Assembly (NCBI RefSeq): GCF_004135365.1 | Contig: NZ_CP035492.1 | Span: 1 to 64,000 of the forward strand | DNA length: 64,000 bases | Reading direction: 5' to 3' | From: Paenibacillus protaetiae | GTDB taxonomy: Bacteria > Bacillota > Bacilli > Paenibacillales > Paenibacillaceae | In this document: piece after piece, positions 1 through 7,408 of the stretch | How the letters are laid out: every line of letters starts with the position of its first letter | Numbering within the stretch: the first letter of the stretch is position 1 | Notes under the pieces: generated by a model | What the model saw: the letters and a program-made list of their open reading frames with translations, nothing else | Databases searched by the model: none | What the model was told of the DNA's origin: nothing | Made by a program: the position numbers and the translations under genes

Positions 1-684
1 GCTTAATGTACTGCCTGCGTTAAAGCCAAACCATCCGAACCATAAAATAAAAGTCCCGACGGATGCCAGCGGCAAATTGGACGGAGGAACGATGTTAGGC
101 CTGCCGTCTTTGCTGAATTTGCCGATCCGCGGCCCGATGAACTTTGCGGCGGCAAGCGCCGAGAATCCGCCAAGCGCGTGGATAACGGCGGAGCCGGCAA
201 AATCAATCATGCCCATGCGGTGAATCCAGCCGTTAACGGACCATATCCAATGGCCGGCGAGCGGATAAATCAAGCCGGTCATCACAATTGTAAGCAAAAT
301 ATAAGCGCGGAAATTAATTCGTTCGGCAACGGCTCCGGATACGATGGATATAACGGCAATCGCAAATGCGCTCTGGAATAGCCAATACGTATCTATGCTT
401 ATATTTAAATGAATAAAGGACAAATCGCCTTTTAGCATAAATCCGTTTGTGCCGATCCATCCTCCGGCGTCTGACCCGTACATAATCGCAAAGCCGAACG
501 CGTAATAAACAAGCGCGCCGAACGCAATGTCGACGAATACTTTCATAATGATGCTTACTGCATTTTTTTGCCTGACAAAACCGGCTTCGAGCAGGGCGAA
601 ACCGCCCTCCATCAGCAAAATCATAGCAGCTGTTAGTACTACCCAAACGGTATCGAGCCCTTTTGACAGTTCCATTACGCTCAT
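1..684 (-). CDS. amt: Ammonium transporter Amt, 5' part only (runs off the window start)
   Basis: The reverse strand reads an uninterrupted 228-codon frame from ATG at 684 to the window edge. It starts MSVMELSKGLDTVWVV and continues with MEGGFALLEAGFVRQKNA, GWIGTNGF, an FQSAFA segment, AVAERINFRAY, a GLIYPLAGHW helix and a DFAGSAVIHALGG segment, all hallmarks of the Amt/MEP/Rh ammonium channel family in the cell membrane. The end is missing, so about half of the usual 400-plus residues are seen. A GGAG ribosome site lies upstream. The GlnR/TnrA-type operator at 780-796 implies nitrogen-limitation control. No glnK is visible on the upstream side; it could lie downstream, outside the window. 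Confidence 0.95.
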   Translation of the reverse strand, partial: MSVMELSKGLDTVWVVLTAAMILLMEGGFALLEAGFVRQKNAVSIIMKVFVDIAFGALVYYAFGFAIMYGSDAGGWIGTNGFMLKGDLSFIHLNISIDTYWLFQSAFAIAVISIVSGAVAERINFRAYILLTIVMTGLIYPLAGHWIWSVNGWIHRMGMIDFAGSAVIHALGGFSALAAAKFIGPRIGKFSKDGRPNIVPPSNLPLASVGTFILWFGWFGFNAGSTLS

Positions 685-779
685 GCTGTCAGCTCCGTTT
701 CTACGTCTAAAAATAAGATGAAAGGATACAATCCGTCCATCATTATAAAAACAGCAGGCAAGCTGTGTCAACAGTTAGT

Positions 780-796
780 TGTCAAAATACATTACA
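780..796 (-). promoter_or_regulatory. GlnR/TnrA-type operator upstream of amt
   Basis: The 17-mer TGTCAAAATACATTACA matches the TnrA/GlnR consensus TGTNANAWWWTMTNACA at 16 of 17 positions; only base 11 differs (C for T). It sits about 95 bp upstream of the amt start and overlaps a second dyad (ATTACAT-ATGATGTAAT). The family controls amt in Bacillus and Paenibacillus, so nitrogen control is inferred. The glnA box at 13728 carries the same AATAC centre. Confidence 0.75.
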
Positions 797-866
797 TATG
801 ATGTAATGTTGTAAAAGAGTTGAAATAACCGCTTATTTTACGGCATAAAGTGTGCGCGTGCAGGAG

Positions 867-886
867 CCTCCGTCTGCAGACGGAGG
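867..886. repeat. 20-bp perfect palindrome between amt and liaF
   Basis: CCTCCGTCTG followed directly by its reverse complement. It lies about 45 bp upstream of a likely liaF -10 (TATACT at 931-936). There is no T-tract, so it is more likely an operator than a terminator. No regulator can be assigned from sequence alone. Confidence 0.5.
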
Positions 887-971
887 ACAAAATCAATCGG
901 CCGTACCTTATAGCGGAAAAGCGGCTGCACTATACTATAGAAAACGATGTTAAAACAGGAGTTGAAGGCAT

Positions 972-2108
972 GTGAAAGGTCGGTACTCGTTTAATCGTAT
1001 CGTCATCGGGCTACTTATTATTGCTGTAGGCGTGCTTTTTTTTCTAAGGCAGACCGGTTATGTTGCATTTGATTTGGGTGATTTTAATATAGGTTATTTA
1101 TTTTCAACCTTCTGGCCGGTTATCCTCATTTGGATCGGGCTTCGCGGATTGTTTGGAGGGCTTGCTTCAAGAAACGGCTCGGGCTTGGGCGGCGTCATTA
1201 TTTTGCTGCTGGGCATTACGTTTCTGGGGCATAACCTTGGATGGTTTGCATGGTCGCTTGGTGAAATATTTACGAACCTATGGCCGGTGGGGGTTATTCT
1301 GATCGGCATTCATCTGCTTTGGCGCCCGCGGCGGCGTCATGAGGAAGAACGTCCGTTTGATGAATGGAAGACCTACGGGAAATTCAATGAGGACGACGAA
1401 TATGATTATGATGTTCCCCCGGCTCCGCCGCTTCATCCCGATCCGACAAAAAAAAGCGGTGAAGATGCCGGCATTTCCGGAGAAGAAAGCGGTTCTTCCT
1501 TTTCGTTTGACGCCTCTCCGAAGGAGTCGCACAACGATGAAGCGCCGCTGCGCATTCCGTCCTTCGAGGAATGGAAACATCAAGTGAAAAACGGCAAACA
1601 CCATTATAAGCGCTACAAGGATCAAGTAAGGGCTTATAAACATTATTACAGGCGGCAAAAACACCATTACAAACATCACTATAGACATCAATATAAGCAT
1701 CATTACAAGGAAGAATATTGGGACAGCCAGGCGCAGAACCGTTCCGGTTTTATCGGAGATATTCATATCGGACATGATTACTGGGAGCTGAAGCCGCTCA
1801 ACATTTCGCATTTCATCGGCGATACGGTACTCGATTTGACAAAAGCGCAAATCCCGTTTGGCGAAACGAAAATTAACGTATCTTCATTCGTAGGCGACGT
1901 TAAAGTGTTTGTGCCTAACGATATGGAAGTTGGCGTGCAGGTAGTGTCGAGCTCTTTTGCCGGCGATGTAAAAATTTTGGGCCGCAAGGAGGGAGGCATG
2001 TTCCATTCGGTGAATTATCATACAACCGGTTACCACGAAATGGATAAAAAAATAAAGCTTGTCGTCAGCACGTTTGTGGGCGATGTGCGCGTAACGAAGG
2101 TGGGATGA
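972..2108 (+). CDS. liaF: LiaF-like membrane protein with a His/Tyr/Lys-rich linker
   Basis: 378 residues from a GTG start; the ATG two bases earlier is followed at once by a stop, and an AGGAG site precedes. Four membrane helices lie at about residues 9-25, 41-63, 73-90 and 103-117. They are followed by a Pro/Ser/Glu-rich stretch, then residues 202-249, which are extremely rich in His, Tyr and Lys (KHHYKHHYRHQYKHHYKEEY). The C-terminal domain (about 258-378) has the repeated FIGD/FVGD/FAGD beta-strand motifs of the LiaF/DUF2154 family. In Bacillus LiaF inhibits the LiaS kinase and reports envelope stress. It heads a tight liaF-liaS-liaR operon, liaS beginning 7 bp downstream. The His-rich linker is not normal for LiaF. 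Confidence 0.88.
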   Translation: MKGRYSFNRIVIGLLIIAVGVLFFLRQTGYVAFDLGDFNIGYLFSTFWPVILIWIGLRGLFGGLASRNGSGLGGVIILLLGITFLGHNLGWFAWSLGEIFTNLWPVGVILIGIHLLWRPRRRHEEERPFDEWKTYGKFNEDDEYDYDVPPAPPLHPDPTKKSGEDAGISGEESGSSFSFDASPKESHNDEAPLRIPSFEEWKHQVKNGKHHYKRYKDQVRAYKHYYRRQKHHYKHHYRHQYKHHYKEEYWDSQAQNRSGFIGDIHIGHDYWELKPLNISHFIGDTVLDLTKAQIPFGETKINVSSFVGDVKVFVPNDMEVGVQVVSSSFAGDVKILGRKEGGMFHSVNYHTTGYHEMDKKIKLVVSTFVGDVRVTKVG

Positions 2109-2115
2109 AGGCAGG

Positions 2116-3156
2116 ATGATGGTAAGACTGCTAAGAAGCGGAAAATGGGAGTTTGTATGGAAGTTTGTTCTCTCTTCGCTTCTTTCCGCCATTTTGGGAG
2201 CAGCTGTCTGGACTTTTTTGAATAAGGAAGGCGTTGAAGCGGGAGCTTCATGGGCTGCCGCAGTTGTTTTTCTGCTGGTCAGCCTGGCGTTTGGTTACTG
2301 GGTCAGCCAAACGACGCAGCGGCGGATTGATGCGCTGCAGCTTTCGCTGAAGCAGCTTGCTAACGGCAATTACGAGGTTCGCCTGCCGGTGGCCGGCGAA
2401 CTTGCGTATATGGAGCTGCACCGCGAGTTTAACGAGCTCGCCAGGCAGCTTGAAGAGCGGATGAAATGGCTGCAAAAAATCGGCGAAGAGCAAATTATGC
2501 AGGAGGCTGCTTCAAATGAGGCGGCGGTAATGGAAGAACGCAAGCGGCTTGCACGTGATTTGCACGATACGGTCAGCCAGCAGCTGTTTGCCATTCATAT
2601 GTCGGCAAGCTCGCTGCCGAAGCTGCAGCAGCTTCATGCGGACAAGGCTGCCGAAGTGCTGCAGCAGCTGATTCATATGTCGACGCTGGCGCAAAAGCAA
2701 ATGCGGGGCTTTATCGCGCAGCTTCGGCCGATGGAGCTGGAGAACCGGACGCTGCAGGAAGCGCTTGAGAAATGGTTTCCCGATTACTGCCGGCAGAACG
2801 GACTGCAGGGGGAGCTGGACTGGCGGATCGGGGAACCGCTGTCGGAAGCGAAGGAACATCAGCTGTTTCTCATTGCACAGGAAGCGATGGCTAACGTTGT
2901 CAAACACGCCCGTGCGAGCGGCTGTACACTTACACTTGCCGAAAACGAGCGGCAGGTTGTAATGACGGTGCAGGATAACGGCGCGGGATTCCGCGCCGAC
3001 GAAGTGAAACGCGGCTCCTATGGGCTGTCAACGATGCTGGAGCGGGCACAGAAGCTGGGAGGAACAGCTGAAATTATGAGCAAGCCGGGAAGCGGGACAA
3101 GAGTCAAAGTGACGATACCTAAAATATGGAAAGGGGACGCGGAGGATGGAAAATAA
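2116..3156 (+). CDS. liaS: LiaS-type sensor histidine kinase
   Basis: 346 residues. Two N-terminal membrane segments (about 14-35 and 44-65) enclose a very short external loop, as in intramembrane-sensing kinases. A HAMP-like region follows (about 64-118). The HisKA_3 dimerisation helix holds the phospho-acceptor in ERKRLARDLHDTVSQQLF (H150), then an HATPase_c domain with the N box EAMANVVKHA and the G box DNGAGF. Its 3' end overlaps liaR by 11 bp, indicating translational coupling. It is expected to phosphorylate LiaR under cell-wall stress (family knowledge). Confidence 0.92.
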   Translation: MMVRLLRSGKWEFVWKFVLSSLLSAILGAAVWTFLNKEGVEAGASWAAAVVFLLVSLAFGYWVSQTTQRRIDALQLSLKQLANGNYEVRLPVAGELAYMELHREFNELARQLEERMKWLQKIGEEQIMQEAASNEAAVMEERKRLARDLHDTVSQQLFAIHMSASSLPKLQQLHADKAAEVLQQLIHMSTLAQKQMRGFIAQLRPMELENRTLQEALEKWFPDYCRQNGLQGELDWRIGEPLSEAKEHQLFLIAQEAMANVVKHARASGCTLTLAENERQVVMTVQDNGAGFRADEVKRGSYGLSTMLERAQKLGGTAEIMSKPGSGTRVKVTIPKIWKGDAEDGK

Positions 3157-3805
3157 TGATCGGATATATACCGTCATGATCGTAGACGACCATGATATGG
3201 TCAGGACCGGGCTTCGTACGTATCTGATGCTGGAGCCGCGATTTGAAATAACAGCGGAAGCGAATAATGGGAGCCATGCATTAAAGCTGCTGGAGCAAGG
3301 CCAGGTGCCGGATCTTATTCTGATGGATATGATGATGCCGGAAATGAACGGCATAGAGGCGACCCGCGCTATTGTTTCCCGTTATCCTTCCGTGAAGGTC
3401 GTGATGCTGACCAGCTTCCTGGAAGATGATAAAGTATTTGAAGCGATTGAGGCCGGTGCGGTAAGTTATGTATTAAAAACCGTCTCTTCTGAAGAGCTTA
3501 TTTACGCGCTGAACGGTGCGCTCAAAGGGATGCCGGTCATGACTTCAGACGTCTCCCAGGCGTTAACGCGCGGGTTGCGCCAGCGCGCGGCGCAAGGAGA
3601 AGAAGAAGGGCTGACCGAAAGAGAAAAAGAAGTGCTGCTGCTTATCGCGGAAGGGCGAACGAACAAAGAGATCGGCGAAGAGCTTCATATTAGCATCAAA
3701 ACGGTCAAAACCCATGTCAGCAATTTGCTGATGAAATGCGATTTGGACGACCGGACTCAGCTTGCCGTATACGCGCACCGAAAGGGCTGGGTGAAACAAT
3801 CATAA
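3146..3805 (+). CDS. liaR: LiaR-type NarL/FixJ response regulator
   Basis: 219 residues. The receiver domain (about 8-124) has the acidic pocket at DD14-15, the phosphorylation site in ILMDMMMPEMNG (D61) and the switch Lys in SYVLKTVSSEE. A LuxR-type helix-turn-helix (about 155-210) reads LTEREKEVLLLIAEGRTNKE, continuing IGEELHISIKTVKTHVSNLL. It is the last gene of the liaFSR operon and is expected to activate envelope-stress promoters, possibly its own. Confidence 0.93.
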   Translation: MENNDRIYTVMIVDDHDMVRTGLRTYLMLEPRFEITAEANNGSHALKLLEQGQVPDLILMDMMMPEMNGIEATRAIVSRYPSVKVVMLTSFLEDDKVFEAIEAGAVSYVLKTVSSEELIYALNGALKGMPVMTSDVSQALTRGLRQRAAQGEEEGLTEREKEVLLLIAEGRTNKEIGEELHISIKTVKTHVSNLLMKCDLDDRTQLAVYAHRKGWVKQS

Positions 3806-3873
3806 TAATTCCCGGTCAAGGGTATCCTTCATTTTAGACTCATTACGGCAAATGAAGGAGTGTGCTTTAATTT

Positions 3874-4278
3874 ATGGTTCCAATAAGCTCTTCCATCGAA
3901 TCGACCAAACATGAATTTACCGCTGTCAACAAGCTTCTTAATCAGCTTCAGTTTGCGCTTGGCGGCGGCTGGGATTATGAAGGCGGCTCTTTTGACCGTT
4001 ATCTGGATGATGAGCATAAAGTATGGCTGCGCATTCCATTTAAAACAAGGAGTGGGAATATTGATATAGAAGCGGACAATGGAGCCGTTATCGAATTTGA
4101 CCGGCCTTTTGTGTTAAAGCATTTATATAATGAAGGAACGGATCCTGAAGGCTCCGTCCGCTTGCTTGGGGCTTTATTTGACCAGTTCCAGACGCCGGTT
4201 GATCCGGACGCCCGGGTCGAGCAGCAATGGCTCGATAAAGCAAAGGAACTATTAGCGGAGGTCGAACGCGCTCTGTAA
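3874..4278 (+). CDS. YugN-like family protein
   Basis: 134 residues, matching the YugN-like family in size and in the features GGGWDYEGGSFDRYLDD, VWLRIPF and RPFVLKHLYNEG. The family's biochemical function is unknown. It has no signal peptide or membrane segment and is probably cytosolic. GGAG lies about 14 bases before the ATG, longer than usual, so the start is slightly uncertain. It is followed by a strong terminator at 4324-4350. Confidence 0.75.
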   Translation: MVPISSSIESTKHEFTAVNKLLNQLQFALGGGWDYEGGSFDRYLDDEHKVWLRIPFKTRSGNIDIEADNGAVIEFDRPFVLKHLYNEGTDPEGSVRLLGALFDQFQTPVDPDARVEQQWLDKAKELLAEVERAL

Positions 4279-4323
4279 AACCGGCAGCATAGGAGCGGAA
4301 CGGGAACCCGCCGTTTTCACGAT

Positions 4324-4350
4324 AAAAAAGCTTCTCTTTGAAGCTTTTTT
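4324..4350 (+). terminator. Rho-independent terminator after the yugN-like gene
   Basis: An 11-bp perfect stem AAAAAAGCTTC / GAAGCTTTTTT closes a TCTTT loop. A on one side and T on the other make it usable in both directions. The truncated integrase frame on the minus strand ends inside its T-run. Confidence 0.85.
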
Positions 4351-4891
4351 ATTGTGGCCCTATCTCATAATTTCTTAGCCCACGTTTCTCATAAAGTGTT
4401 GATACGATTTTGATGGTTAACTTTTTAGTATCCACTCTCTGCTGTTCAAGAGCACCAAGCTCACCGATCCGCATGCCAGTATGAGCAAGGATGAATAATA
4501 CTCGACTAAATTGCCGCCATCCAAATGCTTCTCTTGGATGGTTTGCTTTGTGGGCCAAACTTTTCGTGGCACGGATCACGGCAAGCAGCTGATCCCTCTC
4601 CAAATAGTTTGGAATTTCGTCTTCTTCATCTTCTGGACCCTCTTCTTTAGGCAATACCGCTCCCGTTGCAGGTGATACACCGATTTGTCCGCGTTTTACA
4701 GCATGCTTGAACAGCGATGTTAACAAGGCATGTATGCTGCATATCGATGACGGAGCTAACCTCTTTGTCTCTTCTAGGCAAAAGATGAAGTCCTGATAAT
4801 GTCCATGATTGATGTCCTTTAATTTCTTGCCAGCGAATACGAAACCCCCGGGAGAGGAGGTGAAGAAATGGAATCGGCGAAGCGCAGACAC
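4349..4891 (-). pseudogene. Truncated tyrosine recombinase (phage-type integrase)
   Basis: The frame encodes part of a tyrosine recombinase: a partial core-binding domain (INHGHYQDFIFCLEETKRL ... LLTSLFKHAVKRGQIGVSPA) and the start of the catalytic domain with the first catalytic Arg in ILAHTGMRIGELGAL. It then stops at LRNYEIGPQ, exactly where the yugN terminator begins. The HxxR, His/Trp and Tyr catalytic residues are all missing. About 20 N-terminal residues (before FVFAGKKLKD) look unrelated to the family, so both ends are lost. It is a relic of an older mobile element in this accessory patch. Confidence 0.8.
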
Positions 4892-5128
4892 TCTCCTTAC
4901 TCAAAATTCAAGGCGTTTATGGATGAAAATGGGATAAGAAAGCGTGATCTTGCAGTAATACTGGGGAAATCAAACTTAGATAAAGAGAGAATATCCACTA
5001 TCTATAAGGGAAAATGTAGATTATTTCTTGTAGGATGTAATATATTCCATGTTAATAGATCTATAAATCCATATATATGGAATAGAGGCAGGGTAGAGGT
5101 ATGCACAGTCACATTTAAAAAATTTTGA
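4868..5128 (+). pseudogene. Truncated XRE-type HTH repressor fused to unrelated sequence
   Basis: A strong GGAGGTGAAGAA site precedes the ATG. The first 35 residues (MESAKRRHSPYSKFKAFMDE, then NGIRKRDLAVILGKS) resemble the first helices of phage-type Cro/C1 repressors. The homology then stops before the recognition helix is complete, near base 4970, where base composition turns AT-rich and the reading becomes unlike any family I know (KCRLFLVGCNIFHVNRS). This is a junction of two unrelated DNA pieces and a functional repressor is unlikely. Confidence 0.5.
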
Positions 5129-5490
5129 AGGGAGAATTAACTTATAAAAAATTAGTAGCAACAGTTTTATCGGTATCATTATTCGTTGGTGGTGTTGTAA
5201 TTCCCGCCCAAGTTAAAGCATCTCCAAGCAATGTAGAATCAAGCGAGAGGGTATTAGCATTAGAGAAACACCCGGGAGATACACATCTTGTATATACTTA
5301 TGAAAGTAATGGTTCATTGTATAAAGTTGAAGAAAATGCAAATGAGGATTTAACTGAAGTTAATAGTACGATTTATGTTATGAATGATGAAGGAAACTAT
5401 GTCCAATATGCAACGCAAGAAGCTGATATTATAAATTCAAACCTCATAGTTACAACTAATGTAAACGGAGTAATTGATACTGAAGCGTAA
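5125..5490 (+). CDS. Small secreted protein of unknown function, possibly the 5' part of an interrupted gene
   Basis: 121 codons from TTG, with no good ribosome site for that codon. The text YKKLVATVLSVSLFVGG followed by VVIPAQVKAS is a clear signal peptide with cleavage expected after PAQVKA. Upstream GAAGGGAG would suit a start at the codon before KKL, but that codon is TAT, so the native start may be mutated. The mature part is polar (HLVYTYESNGSLYKVEEN). The AT-rich composition differs from the backbone. An IS256 element starts 45 bp after the stop and a hydrophobic remnant lies beyond it, so this may be the front of a once longer secreted or bacteriocin-like gene. Confidence 0.45.
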   Translation: MKGELTYKKLVATVLSVSLFVGGVVIPAQVKASPSNVESSERVLALEKHPGDTHLVYTYESNGSLYKVEENANEDLTEVNSTIYVMNDEGNYVQYATQEADIINSNLIVTTNVNGVIDTEA

Positions 5491-5534
5491 AAGTTACCGG
5501 AATCAAACACACCAACGAGTCTGTAAAATAAAAT

Positions 5535-6858
5535 GTGTAAACTCCCAAAAACCGATTACAATGAAAGCAGAAGAAAGGTTGGGGAGCACACATGGGATTA
5601 TGGACGAAAGAACAGCTGCGCGCGTTTATTAAGGAAAACCAATTGGTGACGGCACAGGATGCCCAGAACGCGCTGAAGGATCTGTTTGCCGAGACGCTGC
5701 AGGAAATGCTGGAAGCCGAAATGGACACGCATCTGGGCTACGAAAAGCATGACGCAAAAAGCAAACAGACGACGAACAGCCGCAACGGCAAAAGCCGAAA
5801 AACGGTCACCAGCGAATATGGCGAGCAGGAGATCGCTGTTCCTCGGGACCGCGAAGGCCCCTTTGAGCCGCTGGTTGTGAAAAAGCATCAATCGAACGTC
5901 ACGGGCATCGAAGATCAGATCGTCGCCCTCTATGCCAAAGGCGTCAGCACACGCGAGATTCAGGATCATCTGCAGCAGTTGTACGGCATTGAGGTGTCGC
6001 CAACGCTCATCTCCAATGTCACGAACAAGATCGTGCCGCTCATCAAAGAGTGGCAGAATCGCCCGCTGCAGAGCATATACGCCGTCGTGTTCCTGGATGC
6101 CATCCATTTTAAAGTGAAGCAAGACGGCGCCATTGTGAATAAAGCGGCTTACATGGTCATCGGCATTGATCTGGACGGGAACAAGGATGTGCTGGGCATG
6201 TGGATCGGCGAGAACGAGTCCGCGAAGTTCTGGCTCAGCGTCTTAAATGAGTTGAAGAACCGCGGCGTTCAGGATATCCTGATCACCTGTGTGGACAACC
6301 TGACCGGCTTCACCCAAGCGATTACGGCCTGTTACCCTCAGACGGAAATCCAGAAGTGCATCATTCATCAAATCCGGAATTCCACGCGCTACGTATCCTA
6401 CAAGGATCTCAAGAAAGTCACGGCGGATCTGAAGCCGATCTACAAGGCCGCCACAGAGGAAGCTGCGTTAGTGGAACTCGATCGCTTTGAGGAAATCTGG
6501 GGCACGAAGTACCCGCTCATCGTGCGTTCCTGGCGCACGAACTGGTCGGAACTCGCCACCTTTTTCAAGTACCCGCCGGAAATCCGCAAACTGATCTACA
6601 CCACGAACATCATCGAGAGCTACCATCGACAGTTGCGCAAGGTGACCAAAGGTAAGAGCATTTTTCCCTCCGATGAGGCGCTGCTCAAAATGCTTTATCT
6701 CTCAACAATGGACGTGATCCGTAAATGGACCGGCCGCGTTCAGAACTGGGGGCAGATGCTCCTCCAGCTCTCCGTCTTTTTTCCGGACCGGGTCGGGCAG
6801 CATCTTCGCTAGGCGGCCGCTCCCCCTCGGGGGAGGATTCTTACAAAAGAGTTTACAC
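5535..6858 (+). mobile_element. IS256-family insertion sequence, about 1.32 kb
   Basis: The ends are short inverted repeats beginning GTGTAAACTC (5535 inwards, and 6858 reading inwards on the other strand). Between them lies one full transposase gene. The 8-bp flanks (AATAAAAT left, GAAATTAT right) are not a duplication, so either the termini are offset or the flanks were rearranged after insertion. The GC-rich interior contrasts with its AT-rich surroundings. Confidence 0.85.
5592..6812 (+). CDS. IS256-family transposase, full length
   Basis: 406 residues, the usual length for mutator-type (IS256) transposases. The DDE catalytic residues appear in VFLDAIHFK, ITCVDNLTGF and TTNIIESYHRQLRK. 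The N-terminal part contains the family motif EMDTHLGYEKHDA and the RNGKSRKTV basic stretch. A GGAAGG-type site precedes ATG. No internal stop or frameshift is seen, so the element may still be active. Confidence 0.95.
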   Translation: MGLWTKEQLRAFIKENQLVTAQDAQNALKDLFAETLQEMLEAEMDTHLGYEKHDAKSKQTTNSRNGKSRKTVTSEYGEQEIAVPRDREGPFEPLVVKKHQSNVTGIEDQIVALYAKGVSTREIQDHLQQLYGIEVSPTLISNVTNKIVPLIKEWQNRPLQSIYAVVFLDAIHFKVKQDGAIVNKAAYMVIGIDLDGNKDVLGMWIGENESAKFWLSVLNELKNRGVQDILITCVDNLTGFTQAITACYPQTEIQKCIIHQIRNSTRYVSYKDLKKVTADLKPIYKAATEEAALVELDRFEEIWGTKYPLIVRSWRTNWSELATFFKYPPEIRKLIYTTNIIESYHRQLRKVTKGKSIFPSDEALLKMLYLSTMDVIRKWTGRVQNWGQMLLQLSVFFPDRVGQHLR

Positions 6859-6908
6859 GAAATTATTGACAGACCCACACCAACTGGGCCAATTATCATG
6901 CCTCTTGA

Positions 6909-7115
6909 TACTTTTATGGGGGAGCAGTATCACCTTGGGTTTATGGTAATTGGACAAACGGTAGTACTGCGATTGAAAGATATACAGTCACAGCGGTGAC
7001 AGCTTTAATTATTGGAATAGCAACGGCTACAACATCTGGCGCAGCTTTAGTTGTAACTACCGCTGCAGGCATCTTAGCTACTACAATAGTGACTGATAAT
7101 ATCCCACTTGTGTAA
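6909..7115 (+). pseudogene. Remnant of a hydrophobic Gly/Ala/Thr-rich protein
   Basis: An open frame of 68 codons without a start codon reads YFYGGAVSPWVYGNWTNGST then a long hydrophobic segment (VTALIIGIATATTSGAALVV and on to ILATTIVTDNIPLV). Upstream the same frame continues as HTNWANYHAS but is broken by a TGA. A Trp/Tyr/Gly-rich part followed by a hydrophobic tail is reminiscent of secreted bacteriocin-like proteins; that is only a resemblance. With 5125-5490 it may be one gene split by the IS. Confidence 0.35.
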
Positions 7116-7136
7116 AATTAGATTTTTTAAACACGT

Positions 7137-7162
7137 AAAGTCCACAAACAAGTGGGCTTTTT
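7137..7162 (+). terminator. Rho-independent terminator
   Basis: Stem AAAGTCCAC / GTGGGCTTT with loop AAACAA followed by TTT. It closes the accessory patch. Confidence 0.7.
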
Positions 7163-7240
7163 CTATTGTCTGCAAACGATAATATGCCCACAAGCTGCCC
7201 ACATTATAAACAACCGGGACAGCACTTTTTAGCACGTCAA

Positions 7241-7278
7241 AAACCGCGAAGTCCTTAGTTTAAAAGGCTTCGCGGTTT
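7241..7278. other. Long hairpin upstream of htrA
   Basis: AAACCGCGAAG pairs with CTTCGCGGTTT, and the inner CCTT/AAGG extends the stem around an AGTTTA-type loop. On the minus strand it is followed by a T-run, so it could stop antisense transcription. On the plus strand there is no T-run. Confidence 0.55.
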
Positions 7279-7304
7279 GGAATATTATCGAAATTTCAGG
7301 TGTA

Positions 7305-7321
7305 TTTAAGTTTGTTTTAAG
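7305..7321 (+). promoter_or_regulatory. Direct repeat TTTAAG, 11-bp period, upstream of htrA
   Basis: TTTAAG occurs at 7305-7310 and 7316-7321. Half-sites one helical turn apart are typical for OmpR-family response regulators, and such a regulator is encoded just downstream (9159-9848). That this is its operator is inference. Confidence 0.4.
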
Positions 7322-7408
7322 GTAGAATGTGCATGATAGGAATACGGAAATCGTAAATGCTTAATAAAGCTTTGATTGCAGAAGTTATGGAAAGCGGAGG
7401 GGTTTTCA

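Noticed and set aside
5535-6858. Target-site duplication of the IS256 element
   Set aside because: The 8-bp flanks differ (AATAAAAT versus GAAATTAT).
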